A DNA stretch of 40,096 nt from Acidobacteriota bacterium (GTDB taxonomy: Bacteria; Acidobacteriota; Thermoanaerobaculia; Multivoradales; JAGPDF01): NCBI GenBank assembly GCA_014584695.1, contig JACTMI010000012.1, positions 1 to 40,096 of the forward strand, read 5' to 3'. Below, one piece after another: positions 15,411 to 23,888 of the stretch. Made by a program: the position numbers and the translations under genes. Positions within the stretch are counted from its first letter, which is position 1; the number at the start of each line of letters is the position of its first letter. Below the pieces are notes generated by a model. That model was given only the letters and a program-made list of their open reading frames with translations. It was not told the DNA's origin and did no database searches.

Positions 15411-18311
15411 ATGAACGAGACAAAGCAGAGAGCTCGAGGCTTCGGTGGTCGCTGGCGGCTGGTGATGGTCGCGGCCGCGCTCGCCGCGCTGTCGGCCGGG
15501 GCGGCGTTCGCCCAGGCGGCGGCGGGCGCGCTCCAAGGGCGCGTGCTCAACGAGGAAGGGGGAGGGCTCGCGGGCGTGCGGGTCACCGTCTCGAATCCGA
15601 CCACCGGCCTGAGCCGCGCGGTCACCACCGGCGCCGACGGCGGCTACCTGTTCGCCTCGCTGCCGGCGGGCACCTACACGCTGCGCGCCGAGCTCGAGGC
15701 CTTCTCGGTGGTCAACGCCGAGGGCGTGGTGGTTCACGTCGCGACCACCCGCACGCAGGACCTGGTGCTCAAGCCGGCCGAGGTCGAGGAGACGATCACG
15801 GTGACCGGCGACGCGCCGCTGGTCGCCACCTCGCCGTCGATCGGCACCGTGGTCTCGCGGAGCGAGCTCGAGAACCTGCCGCTCAACGGGCGCCAGTTCG
15901 CCAACCTCGGCACGCTCGCCCCCGGCACGACGCTGGGCGTCAACCCCGACCCGACCAAGCCGAACCAGCTGGTGATCGCGCTGAACGGCGGCATCGGCCG
16001 CAACGTCAACTACGTCACCGACGGCGGCGACAACATGGACGACACCATCGGCGGCGCGCTCCAGAACTTCAACCTCGAGGCGGTCCAGGAGTTCACGATC
16101 CAGACCCAGCAGTACAAGGCGGAGTTCGGCCGCTCGACCGGCGGCGTGCTGTCGGTGGTGACCAAGACCGGCACCAACGAGCTCGCCGGCTCGGTCTACG
16201 GCTACTTCCGCGACAAGAGCCTGAACTCGAAGACCGAAACCGAGAAGCGGGCGGGCCGCGACAAGGGCGACTACGAGCGCCAGCAGTACGGCGTGGCGAT
16301 TGGCGGCCCCTTCGTCCGCGATCGCGCGCACTACTTCGCCACCGTCGAGCGGACCGACCGTGACACTTCGTTCGTCGTCAACTCGCGCGGCATCTTCCCG
16401 GAGCTCGACGGCCGGGCCTTCGGCCTCCCCTTCGAGGACACCCTGGTGACCGCCAAGGCGACCTGGGATCCGGGCAACAGCCAACTCTTCCAGGCGCGCA
16501 TCGGTTTCCAGGAGACGCGCGGCGAGAAATACTCGGCGAGCCCGCTGTCGACCCCCTCGAACCTCGGCACCATCAACAGCGACTACAAGTCGATCCTGTT
16601 CGGCCACTCCGCGCAGGTCGGCGGCTCGAGCTTCAACGAGCTGGTGCTGCAGTACAGCGACTTCTTCAACGAGATCGCCGCGGACTCGACCGCCCCGCTG
16701 CGGGTGTGGGCCAACGGCGTCTCCGACGGCCAGAACGGCAACACGCCACAGACCACCTTCCAGGAGAAGTGGCAGCTCAAGGACGACTTCAGCTTCACCC
16801 GCGAGATCGCCGGCAGCCGTCACGATTTCAAGACCGGCTTCAACTACATTCACGAGCCGGAGCTCGGCGGCGGCTTCTCGGCCGGGACCACCGGGCAGTT
16901 CTTCTATCTCAACAACGACCCGAACGGGCCGATCCGGCAGATCTCCTTCACCGCCGGCGATTTCCAGTTCTCGACCCCGGTCGACCAGTACTCCATCTAC
17001 TTCCAGGACGACTGGCGGCTGAGCCCGAACTTCACGCTCAACGTCGGCCTGCGCTACGACTACTGGGACGGCTTCGACCTCGACCAGCGCTCGAACCCGA
17101 TCTGGCAGCGTCTCTCGACGCAGACGACCTACAACGAGAAGTACCTGCGCGACTTCCAGGGCGGCAAGGGGGGCGTGCTCTCGAACGACGACGACAACTG
17201 GGGGCCGCGGGTCGGCTTCACCTGGGACCTGCGGGGTGACGGCCGCCGGATCGTCCGCGGCGGCTGGGGGATCTACTACGACTTCCCCTACACCAACGCG
17301 ACCATCCTGTTCCCGTCGGCCGCCGTGCAGTCCGACTACGGCGTCGCCTACCTGCACGTCAATCCCACCGGCATCCGCAACGCCGACGGCAGCCTCTACC
17401 GCTTCGGCCAGCCGCTGCCGCCCAACCAGCTGCCGGCGGCGACCCGCAACCCGCCCAACGAGGTCGCCTCGCCGACCCTCGCCGCGCCGCGCTCGGAGCA
17501 GCTCTCGCTCGGCTACTCGATGCAGCCGACCGACTGGCTCGGCTTGAACTTCGAGCTGGTCAAGATCGAGTACCGGGACATCCCGTTCCGCTTCCGCGCC
17601 AATCCCATCGATCCCGCGACCGGCGCCCGGCGCTTCCCGCAGTTCGGCAGCTTCCGCATCTGGTCGGGCGACGGCGAGGCCGACTACGAAGGGGCGAACA
17701 TCGGCTTCCGGATCCGCGCCGACCGGCTCGAGGTCCAGGGCTTCTACACCTACTCGGAGGCGACCGGCAACATCCTCGCCGGCACCGACGAGTTTCGCAT
17801 CACCGCCGCCGGCCACCAGCCCGACCTTGGCGCCGTCGGCGACCAGTCGGTCAACCCGCTCGACCCCAACTGCGGCGCCTGCTTCGGGCCGCTCAACACC
17901 GACGCCAAGAACCGCTTCACCGTGAGCGCCGTCTACCGCGGCCCGTGGGACCTGGTGATGGCCGGCATCTTCCGCTACCGCTCGGGCTTCCCCTATACCG
18001 AGTGGACGGGAGTCGACGCCAACCGCGACAGCTACGCTTTCGAGCTGCCGGCCGGCGTGTCGAACGTCAACAACCGGCGCGGAGACTCCTTCTCGCAGCT
18101 CGACCTCCGGCTCTCCCGCGCCTTCCAGTTCGGTGCCGGCCCCGAGCTCGAGGTGATCTTCGAGGTCTTCAACCTGCTCAACGAGGAGAACCCGGCGCGC
18201 TTCATCGGCAACCGGTCGGCCAACAACTTCGGCCAGCCGACGGTCTTCGCCGGCGACCCGCTGCAGGGCGAGCAGCGGCTGGGCCAGATCGGCTTGCGGT
18301 TGCGTTTCTGA
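15411..18311 (+). CDS. TonB-dependent outer-membrane receptor with carboxypeptidase regulatory-like domain
   Basis: The ATG at 15411 has GGAGG 7 bases upstream and is followed by a signal peptide (RLVMVAAALAALSAGAAFAQ, cleavage near residue 35), so this start is firm. The product is 966 residues. Residues 38-122 form a carboxypeptidase-regulatory-like beta-sandwich (GALQGRVLNEEGGGLAGVRV, DGGYLFASLPAGTYTLRAEL). VEETITVTGDAP (125-136) leads to the plug domain, with LPLNGRQFANL and YVTDGGDNMDD. From about 260 the rest is a 22-strand-type beta-barrel ending in LGQIGLRLRF, whose terminal Phe is the outer-membrane insertion signal. Such Oar-like receptors are very abundant in Acidobacteriota and import large or scarce substrates, often sugars or peptides. 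No TonB/ExbBD gene or substrate enzyme lies beside it, so the ligand is unknown. Confidence 0.94.
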   Translation: MNETKQRARGFGGRWRLVMVAAALAALSAGAAFAQAAAGALQGRVLNEEGGGLAGVRVTVSNPTTGLSRAVTTGADGGYLFASLPAGTYTLRAELEAFSVVNAEGVVVHVATTRTQDLVLKPAEVEETITVTGDAPLVATSPSIGTVVSRSELENLPLNGRQFANLGTLAPGTTLGVNPDPTKPNQLVIALNGGIGRNVNYVTDGGDNMDDTIGGALQNFNLEAVQEFTIQTQQYKAEFGRSTGGVLSVVTKTGTNELAGSVYGYFRDKSLNSKTETEKRAGRDKGDYERQQYGVAIGGPFVRDRAHYFATVERTDRDTSFVVNSRGIFPELDGRAFGLPFEDTLVTAKATWDPGNSQLFQARIGFQETRGEKYSASPLSTPSNLGTINSDYKSILFGHSAQVGGSSFNELVLQYSDFFNEIAADSTAPLRVWANGVSDGQNGNTPQTTFQEKWQLKDDFSFTREIAGSRHDFKTGFNYIHEPELGGGFSAGTTGQFFYLNNDPNGPIRQISFTAGDFQFSTPVDQYSIYFQDDWRLSPNFTLNVGLRYDYWDGFDLDQRSNPIWQRLSTQTTYNEKYLRDFQGGKGGVLSNDDDNWGPRVGFTWDLRGDGRRIVRGGWGIYYDFPYTNATILFPSAAVQSDYGVAYLHVNPTGIRNADGSLYRFGQPLPPNQLPAATRNPPNEVASPTLAAPRSEQLSLGYSMQPTDWLGLNFELVKIEYRDIPFRFRANPIDPATGARRFPQFGSFRIWSGDGEADYEGANIGFRIRADRLEVQGFYTYSEATGNILAGTDEFRITAAGHQPDLGAVGDQSVNPLDPNCGACFGPLNTDAKNRFTVSAVYRGPWDLVMAGIFRYRSGFPYTEWTGVDANRDSYAFELPAGVSNVNNRRGDSFSQLDLRLSRAFQFGAGPELEVIFEVFNLLNEENPARFIGNRSANNFGQPTVFAGDPLQGEQRLGQIGLRLRF

Positions 18312-18317
18312 TGCGCG

Positions 18318-18354
18318 GCGAGCGGGCGCCGGGTTCGCCGCGGCGCCCGCTCGC
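18318..18354. terminator. 14-bp perfect GC hairpin between convergent genes
   Basis: GCGAGCGGGCGCCG (18318-18331) and CGGCGCCCGCTCGC (18341-18354) are exact reverse complements with a 9-base loop, 6 bases after the receptor stop. It sits between two convergent genes, so it could serve both. There is no T-run on either side. Confidence 0.5.
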
Positions 18355-18383
18355 AGCCCCCCGCCCGGGGGCCCAGCGCGCCG

Positions 18384-18827
18384 TCAATCCGGCGCTGCGC
18401 CGGCGGCGGCCACGGTGGCGAGGAAGTCCTCGGGGCCGCTGTTGCGCAGCCGCGACACCACCAGCCACCAGGTGAGCAGGCCGAGGACCGCCGCGAACGG
18501 CACGAAGGCCAGCAGCGGCGGGTGGAACGGCCAGGCGGTCGTGCCGACCAGCGCGACGGCGGCGAGCGTGAGCACCGCCACCGAGGCGCGGTGCAGCTCG
18601 AGGTGGCTCTCCTCGAGCCGCCAGTCGAGCCGGACGCCGGCCCCGCTGCGGAGGACCTCGATGCGGCCGACCAGGACGCCGCGCCGCAGGCCGAAGACCA
18701 CCGGCATCGCCAGCCGGCCGCCGCCGCGGTCCGGCGTCCATTCGGCGCCCCACTCCTCGGCCGCGGCGGCGAGCGCCGCGACGGCGTCGGCCTCCGGCAG
18801 CGCGAGCTCGATCGAGTGCCGCTCCAC
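18384..18827 (-). CDS. Small membrane protein downstream of dusB
   Basis: A 147-residue protein starting at GTG 18827, 6 bases after the dusB stop, so it is very likely co-transcribed with it. The first 75 residues look soluble and beta-rich (VVFGLRRGVLVGRIEVLRSGAGVRLDWRL). Two hydrophobic helices follow at about 82-98 (VAVLTLAAVALVGTTAW) and 103-124 (LLAFVPFAAVLGLLTWWLVV). I do not recognise a family. The layout suggests a cytoplasmic domain anchored by a helical hairpin; nothing in it points to tRNA modification. Confidence 0.7.
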   Translation of the reverse strand: MERHSIELALPEADAVAALAAAAEEWGAEWTPDRGGGRLAMPVVFGLRRGVLVGRIEVLRSGAGVRLDWRLEESHLELHRASVAVLTLAAVALVGTTAWPFHPPLLAFVPFAAVLGLLTWWLVVSRLRNSGPEDFLATVAAAGAAPD

Positions 18828-18833
18828 GCGCCG

Positions 18834-19817
18834 CTAGGCCGCCACCGCGAGCTGGTCGAAGAACTCCTCGACCGCGGCGAGGAAGGAGGGGACGTCGGGC
18901 AGCGACTGGATCCGCTGGCGCAGCTCGCGGCCGTGCGGGATGCCGTGGGTGTACCAGCCGCAGAACTTGCGCAGCTTGTGGAGGGCGTACTTCGACTCCT
19001 CGCGCGCGGCGACGCGCCGGAAGTGGCCGACGATCAGGTCGCGGCGGGCGACGAGCGACGCGGTCTCCGGCGCGCGCCCGGCGGCGAGGTCGACCGCCTG
19101 GCGGAAGATCCAGGGGTTCTTGGTCGCGGCGCGGCCGATCAGCACGCCGTCGCAGCCGGTCGCGGCCATCATCGCCAGCGCGTCGGCCGCCTCCTTGACG
19201 TCGCCGTTGCCGAGCACCGGGATCGCGAGCGCCTCTTTGAGACGCGCGATCTCCCCCCACTGCGCGCGCGCCTCGCCGGAGAACATCTGCCGCGCCGTGC
19301 GCGCGTGGAGCGCGACGCCGTCGGCGCCCTCGCCCGCGCAGATGCGGCCGAGCTCCAGGAAGTTCTTCCGCTCCTGGTCGAGCCCGAGCCGGAACTTGAC
19401 CGTCAGCGGGATCGAGATCGCCCGCCGCACGGTGGCGACGATCGCGCGCGCGAGCTCCAGGTCACCCATCAGCGCGCAGCCGGCGCACCCCTTCAAGACC
19501 TTGTTGGCCGGGCAGCCCATGTTGATGTCGCAGACGTCGGCCCCCATCGCCTCGACCTGCCGCGCCGCCTCGGCCATGGTCGCGGGCTCGGAGCCGTAGA
19601 TCTGGATCGAGATCGGCCGCTCCTCCTCCTCGAACGCCATCAGCTCGAGCGTCCGCCGGATGCCACGCACCAGCGCCTTCGAGGCGATGAACTCCATCGT
19701 CACCAGGCCCACCCCGCCGATCCGCCGCACGATCAGCCGGAAGTCACGATCCGTCACCCCCGCCATCGGAGCGAGGACGAACGGCGTCGGCACGCAGAGG
19801 GATCCCAGGCGCAGCAT
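18834..19817 (-). CDS. dusB: tRNA-dihydrouridine synthase (DusB type)
   Basis: A 327-residue flavoenzyme that reduces uridines in the tRNA D-loop to dihydrouridine with NADPH and FMN. It shows the FMN-binding LAPMAGVTDRDFR (15-27), IQIYGSEP (71-78), CDINMGCPANKV with catalytic C102, KFRLG, HARTARQ, GNGDV and IGRAATKNPW, then the helical C-terminal domain with KLRKFCGWYTHGIP. Two extra cysteines follow the active site (GCAGCALM), where the usual form is AAGSALL; their role is unclear. The ATG at 19817 has no ribosome site, but TAGAAT lies 9 bases upstream, so the mRNA would have a leader of only a few bases. A small membrane protein gene follows at 6 bp. Confidence 0.95.
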   Translation of the reverse strand: MLRLGSLCVPTPFVLAPMAGVTDRDFRLIVRRIGGVGLVTMEFIASKALVRGIRRTLELMAFEEEERPISIQIYGSEPATMAEAARQVEAMGADVCDINMGCPANKVLKGCAGCALMGDLELARAIVATVRRAISIPLTVKFRLGLDQERKNFLELGRICAGEGADGVALHARTARQMFSGEARAQWGEIARLKEALAIPVLGNGDVKEAADALAMMAATGCDGVLIGRAATKNPWIFRQAVDLAAGRAPETASLVARRDLIVGHFRRVAAREESKYALHKLRKFCGWYTHGIPHGRELRQRIQSLPDVPSFLAAVEEFFDQLAVAA

Positions 19818-19826
19818 GAACCACCG

Positions 19827-19832
19827 ATTCTA
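19827..19832 (-). promoter_or_regulatory. Candidate -10 box for near-leaderless dusB mRNA
   Basis: TAGAAT on the minus strand, ending 9 bases before the dusB ATG. This would give a leader of about 0-3 bases and fits the pattern at mtnA, the OPT gene and others in the window. Confidence 0.4.
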
Positions 19833-19876
19833 CCCGCCTCCGTCGCCGCGGCCGTGTCGCTAGCCCGGGCCGACGA

Positions 19877-20740
19877 TCAGGCGGGACTCGACGAGCTCGG
19901 GGTCGCACGCAAGCCCGCGAGCCAAGCCTCGAGCAGCCGCCGCGCGCGCTCCGCGTGGGCGCGGGCCATGTCGCCCGCCAGTCGAAGGTCTCCCGCGGGG
20001 TCCGACTCCTGATCCAGGATGCGAAGCAACTCCGCGCGAAGCGGTGCCGGCACCTCCTGCGCGACATGACACCCGAGGAGCTCGGCGCCCGCGAGCTCCA
20101 GGTCGAAGGGCTGGCGATCCGCGAGCTCCGGGATCTCCTCGAACATCCGGTCTTGGTTGCCAACGTCCGCGTAGTTCTCGAGGATGACGCGGAGATCGTG
20201 AGCGTCTTTGCCGGGTGCGAGCAGACGACGTTCCTGCCAGGCAACGAGCTTCAGCACGGCGAGTGAAGGGACCGACGCCACGGGAACCGAGACGCCGCCG
20301 GGCAGGAGGAACGGAACCGCAGCGCTCCTGACCTCACCGAATCCGAGGAGGCTCATCTGGTGACTGCCGTCCGGGGGCCAGGCGATCGTCCGGTCGGGAC
20401 GCTCCAGGCCCCCGAAAGGAATCAGGTCGATCGGCGTACCGTTCGCGTGCTCGAAGCGGTGAAGCCCGCTGATCGGCGGGCGCCGGAATCCCGAGCCGAG
20501 CAGCGCCGCGGAGAACTCTTGGAAGGTCTCCCAGTCCTCGCACTGCACCGCGAAATCGAGGTCGCGAGTCGCACGGCCGGTGTCGATCCCACTGGCGAAC
20601 TGCATCCAGAGATCGCGAGCGAAGGCCCCGGCGACGAAGATCTCGGCCTCGACGTGGGCGGCAGCCCCCACGACATCGCGGACAACCTCAGCGATCGGCG
20701 CGAGCGCGGTAACGTTGGAAAGGTCGATCGATCCACTCAT
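19877..20740 (-). CDS. AbiEii-like nucleotidyltransferase (toxin of type IV TA pair)
   Basis: A 287-residue protein with a minimal nucleotidyltransferase fold: GAFARDLWM (39-47), TRDLDFAV (59-66) with the metal-binding DxD, and the third carboxylate in TPIDLIPFG. The C-terminal half has LKLVAWQERRLLAPGKDAHDL, the helix and K-DxxDL motif typical of AbiEii/MNT-family toxins, which transfer nucleotides to RNA or protein targets and arrest growth. ATG at 20740 is preferred; a GTG directly before it (20743) is the alternative. The gene begins inside the 3' end of the antitoxin gene (53-bp overlap), so translation is coupled. It could instead be a non-toxic nucleotidyltransferase, but the partner upstream argues for a TA pair. 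Confidence 0.8.
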   Translation of the reverse strand: MSGSIDLSNVTALAPIAEVVRDVVGAAAHVEAEIFVAGAFARDLWMQFASGIDTGRATRDLDFAVQCEDWETFQEFSAALLGSGFRRPPISGLHRFEHANGTPIDLIPFGGLERPDRTIAWPPDGSHQMSLLGFGEVRSAAVPFLLPGGVSVPVASVPSLAVLKLVAWQERRLLAPGKDAHDLRVILENYADVGNQDRMFEEIPELADRQPFDLELAGAELLGCHVAQEVPAPLRAELLRILDQESDPAGDLRLAGDMARAHAERARRLLEAWLAGLRATPSSSSPA

Positions 20741-21821
20741 CACGAATTCTCGCAGCGGTTTCGAGGGTCCGTGCGTCGCCGATCGCGAGCAGCTCCGCGT
20801 AGACGAGCACGGGCTGCGCCGTGAGCTTTAGGTCCACCGTTCGCTCTGCGATTCCTGGGGCCTTCGCGATCCGGTGGGTCAACTTACGAGTCCAGAAGGC
20901 CTTGCGAAGTTGGAATCGGCCACCGTCGTCCTGTCGCAAGCCGAGCGCGGCGAGGAGCCGGGGCGCTGGTTGCTCGACCCAGAGGGTCAGCGTCTCCGGC
21001 TTCAGGTAGCCGGTCATCAGGGCTGCGGCCGCCTCGCCACCCCAGACGGCGTCATGGGCGGCGATATCGGCCTCGCGCCACGCGTCGAGGTTCCGGGTCT
21101 CGAAGTGGCCGAGCTTCAGCTTGGCATGGAGATTTCGTGCATAGCCGAGGGCCCACTCGTCGAGGAGCCGATCGAGTTGAATCAGGCGTCGCGTCGTGTG
21201 GCCCGTTCGGAGAACGTAGCCTTCCTGGATCAGGTCTCTCATAACCCACTGCACGGTCCCGAGGGCCACGCCGGTGACTTCTGCCAGGGTCCGGTAGTCG
21301 TCCTCGACGAGCTCGGGATGGCAGAGGAGCGCGAAGATCACTCGAAGCCCGGTCGGCTGGAATGCGCGACGGGTCTCCCGTTCGGTCCGGATCCTCTGGG
21401 TGTCTTTTCGCCCGGTGACCCAGATCATCAGTCCGTCGCCGCGCAGGTAGGCGTTGCCCTCGAGGTCCAAGAAGCAGATGTCGTTGCATCGCAGGTTCTC
21501 CGCGAGCTCGGGATTGACGTACTCGGCCAGGAGGAGCGCGGGTTCCTGGAACCTCCGGAGCAGCGCGACGAGCGCCCCGGCCTGCGCGGTCCGCGGGCGC
21601 GGCTTGACCGCGACGACGAAGGTCACCTGCCGGATGCCATCCGCGATCTCGACGAGAGCATCCGGGTGTGGGTCCCGGTCACCGGGCGGCACCTCGAGCA
21701 GCTTTAGAGTGAGGCCGTAATCCAGGAGGACGTCCGCGGCGCCTGCGAGCAGACGCTGCTCTTGCCGCAGATCGTGGACTGGGCTCACGTTGTTCAAGGT
21801 TTCCGGTTGTTCGTTATCCAT
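20688..21821 (-). CDS. AbiEi-family antitoxin / transcriptional regulator (type IV TA)
   Basis: A 377-residue protein of the AbiEi_2 type. The middle segment NLRCNDICFLDLEGNAYLRG (about 128-147) is the family signature. A winged helix covers about 170-220 (GLRVIFALLCHPELVEDDYR, LAEVTGVALGTVQWVMRDLI, EGYVLRTGHTTRRLI), and the rest is an alpha/beta C-terminal domain. Antitoxins of this class repress their own operon by binding inverted repeats and counter the toxin without a stable complex. Start at ATG 21821 (MDNEQPETLNN); no ribosome site is evident. A good promoter and several GAACA/TGTTC half-sites lie just upstream, as expected for autoregulation. Base composition upstream is clearly lower in GC than its surroundings, which suggests the module was acquired. 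Confidence 0.82.
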   Translation of the reverse strand: MDNEQPETLNNVSPVHDLRQEQRLLAGAADVLLDYGLTLKLLEVPPGDRDPHPDALVEIADGIRQVTFVVAVKPRPRTAQAGALVALLRRFQEPALLLAEYVNPELAENLRCNDICFLDLEGNAYLRGDGLMIWVTGRKDTQRIRTERETRRAFQPTGLRVIFALLCHPELVEDDYRTLAEVTGVALGTVQWVMRDLIQEGYVLRTGHTTRRLIQLDRLLDEWALGYARNLHAKLKLGHFETRNLDAWREADIAAHDAVWGGEAAAALMTGYLKPETLTLWVEQPAPRLLAALGLRQDDGGRFQLRKAFWTRKLTHRIAKAPGIAERTVDLKLTAQPVLVYAELLAIGDARTLETAARIRDEWIDRPFQRYRARADR

Positions 21822-21900
21822 GAACGTTCACGTTTTCTGAACAAGCGCGCACCGGCGCTATTTGTTCATTCAATAAGCGTGTCCATTCTACACGAACAAA
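21821..21900. promoter_or_regulatory. Operator region of the AbiE-like operon (GAACA/TGTTC repeats)
   Basis: The perfect palindrome TGAACGTTCA (21821-21830) touches the start codon. TTTGTTC (21861-21867) and GAACAAA (21894-21900) form a 7-bp inverted repeat that encloses the -10 box, and a further GAACA lies at 21839-21843. Two TGTTC half-sites also occur inside the first codons (21790-21812). A winged-helix antitoxin bound here would block the polymerase. Confidence 0.6.
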
Positions 21901-21913
21901 GCGCAAGTGTGAA
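21885..21913 (-). promoter_or_regulatory. Sigma70-type promoter of the AbiE-like operon
   Basis: TTCACA (21908-21913) and TAGAAT (21885-21890) on the minus strand are 17 bases apart, each one mismatch from consensus. Transcription would start near 21878, leaving a leader of about 57 bases. Confidence 0.7.
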
Positions 21914-22259
21914 CGGTGCCTGGGCCCACTCGCTCGAGTGACTTCGTCCTGGGATTCCTACCCAGAGGCACTCGGGTCTCCAAAGCCCCGGCGGTGCGTC
22001 CCGCCCGCGCCCCCATCTCCCGCGATCGGACTTTCGGATCTCCGTTCGTGCACCACAGGCCGGAAGGCTAGTGCGACATGGAGAGTGACGGCGCAGCTGC
22101 GCAGCAGATATACAAGTTGTACTGCCACTATTGTCCTTCGAACCAACCAATCTCCTTCGCCTCGACCACCGCGACGATCGCGCCGCCGAGCCAGAATGCG
22201 TAATCGGCCGGACCGTGGGCGGTCGGCTCCTCCTCTTACCGCTTGCTACGATCCCGCCC
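21914..22259. other. Non-coding region between TA module and catabolic operon
   Basis: No credible gene in 346 bp. One imperfect hairpin, CACAGGCC...GGCTAGTG (22054-22073), looks like a decayed dispersed repeat. The last bases hold the candidate -10 TACGAT (22247-22252), 7 bases before the acyl-CoA synthetase ATG. I see no regulator gene or clear operator for the operon. Confidence 0.45.
22247..22252 (+). promoter_or_regulatory. Candidate -10 box for leaderless mRNA of the catabolic operon
   Basis: TACGAT is followed by exactly 7 bases and the ATG at 22260, and no Shine-Dalgarno sequence is present. The -35 region is weak (CGGCTC at spacing 17), so an activator might be needed. Confidence 0.4.
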
Positions 22260-23873
22260 ATGCCGGCAGCGGATCTGTTTTCCCGCGTCGCGCGGGTGGC
22301 GGCGGCGCGGCCGGGGGCGGTGGCGATCGAGGTCGACGGCGGCGGCGCGGGCGGCGGCTCGTGGTCCTACGGCCGGCTGGTCGCGGGGGCGGTGAGGTTC
22401 TCGGCCGAGCTCGCGCGGCGCGGTTTGCGGCGCGGGGACCGGGTCGCGGTGCTGCTCGAGTCGCGGCCGGAGGTGGCGGTGGTGCTGTTGGCGGTGGCGT
22501 TTGCGGGCGCGGCCTTCCTGCCCGTTCACACCGGCTATCGGCGGCGCGAGATCGCGCATCTGCTGGTCGACGCCGAGCCGCGATTCGTGGTGACCGAGCG
22601 GGGCTTCGCGGAACGGATCACCGAGCTCTCGCCCGAAGAGCGGCCGGGAGTCGAGGCGGTCCTGGTGCTGGAGGAGCTCGCGGCGCTGTGGACGGACGAG
22701 CGTTCCGGAGTCGGCGCGCGGAGTCCGAGTGCGGCGGAAGGAGGTCCGGCCGGGTCGGAGGCTCTCGCCGCGATGGCGCCGCTCGCGGCGCTCCCCCCGC
22801 TCCAGCCGCTGACTGCCGACGATCTGGCGCTCCTGCTCTACACCTCGGGGACGACCGGCAAGAGCAAGGGAGCGATGCTCTCGCACGGCAACGCCCTGGC
22901 GATGGTCCGCTCGCTGCACGAGGCGTGGGCCTGGTCGCCGGCTGACCGGCTGCTAGTCGCGCTGCCGCTCTTCCATCTCCACGGGTTGCTGGTGGGGCTG
23001 CTCACCGCGCTCACCGCCGGTGCCGCGGTACGGCTGCTGCCCCGCTTCGACGCGGCGCGCGTCGTCGACCAGTTGGCCGCCGGCGAGACGACCCTCTACT
23101 TCGGCGTCCCCACCCACTACGTCCGGCTGGTCGAGGAGCTCGAGCGCCGCGGTGGGCGGGTCGACTTCCCGGCGGTGCGGCTCTTCGTGTCGGGTTCGGC
23201 GCCGCTCGCGGTCGAGACCTTCGAGGCCTTCCGCGCGGCGACCGGCCACGCCATCCTGGAGCGCTACGGCATGACCGAGACCGGCATGCTGTTCGGCAAC
23301 CCGCTCGGCGGACCGCGCCTGGCGGGGACGGTCGGGGTGCCGCTGCCCGGCGTCGAGGCCCGCCTAGTCGACGCGCACGGCGCCGCGGTCCCGCCCGGTG
23401 AGCCGGGCGAGGTCGAGGTGCGCGGCCCGGGAGTCTTCGGCGGCTACTTCCGGGCGCCGGAGAAGAGCGCGGCGAGTTTTCGCGCCGACGCCGCGGGCGG
23501 GCGCTGGTTCCGCACCGGCGACCTCGGCGCCGTCGATCCCGCGAGCGGCCACCTGCGCCTGCTCGCGCGCGCGAGCGAGCTCATCCTTTCGGGCGGATTC
23601 AACGTCTATCCGCGCGAGATCGAGGAGGTGCTGCTGGCGCTGCCCGGGGTGCGCGAGGCCGCCGTGGTCGCCGAGCCGCACCCGGAGTTCGGCGAGTCGC
23701 CGGTCGCCTACCTGGTCGCCGCGCCGGGGCTCTCCATCGCCCAGCTCGACGCCCACTGCCGCGCGCAGCTGGCGCCGTTCAAGCTGCCGCGCCGCTTCGT
23801 CCAGGTTGCCGCGCTGCCGCGAAACGCGCTCGGCAAGGTCGAGAAGCACCGCCTCGCCGGGACCATCGAGTAG
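22260..23873 (+). CDS. Malonyl-CoA synthetase-like (MatB/ACSF3-type) acyl-CoA synthetase
   Basis: A 537-residue adenylate-forming enzyme. The ATP loop is YTSGTTGKSKG (194-204), followed by LPLFHLHGL, ERYGMTETGM (335-343), the TGD motif at 419-421, the hinge region LARASELILSGGFNVYPREIE (435-455) and the C-terminal lysine K526 in NALGKVEKH. The block YGMTETGMLFGNPLG...GTVGVPLPGVEARLVD closely follows malonyl-CoA synthetases (MatB, human ACSF3), so malonate or a methylmalonate-like diacid is my first choice of substrate; other short acids remain possible. It makes acyl-CoA from acid, ATP and CoA in the cytosol. It opens a plus-strand operon and ends 15 bp before the next gene. In the pathway suggested here it would take up the final diacid. 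Confidence 0.85.
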   Translation: MPAADLFSRVARVAAARPGAVAIEVDGGGAGGGSWSYGRLVAGAVRFSAELARRGLRRGDRVAVLLESRPEVAVVLLAVAFAGAAFLPVHTGYRRREIAHLLVDAEPRFVVTERGFAERITELSPEERPGVEAVLVLEELAALWTDERSGVGARSPSAAEGGPAGSEALAAMAPLAALPPLQPLTADDLALLLYTSGTTGKSKGAMLSHGNALAMVRSLHEAWAWSPADRLLVALPLFHLHGLLVGLLTALTAGAAVRLLPRFDAARVVDQLAAGETTLYFGVPTHYVRLVEELERRGGRVDFPAVRLFVSGSAPLAVETFEAFRAATGHAILERYGMTETGMLFGNPLGGPRLAGTVGVPLPGVEARLVDAHGAAVPPGEPGEVEVRGPGVFGGYFRAPEKSAASFRADAAGGRWFRTGDLGAVDPASGHLRLLARASELILSGGFNVYPREIEEVLLALPGVREAAVVAEPHPEFGESPVAYLVAAPGLSIAQLDAHCRAQLAPFKLPRRFVQVAALPRNALGKVEKHRLAGTIE

Positions 23874-23888
23874 GATCGCGCGAAAGTC

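Noticed and set aside
22054-22073. Hairpin CACAGGCC...GGCTAGTG as a functional element of the catabolic operon
   Set aside because: The arms are imperfect and it is far from the start. It resembles a decayed dispersed repeat more than an operator.
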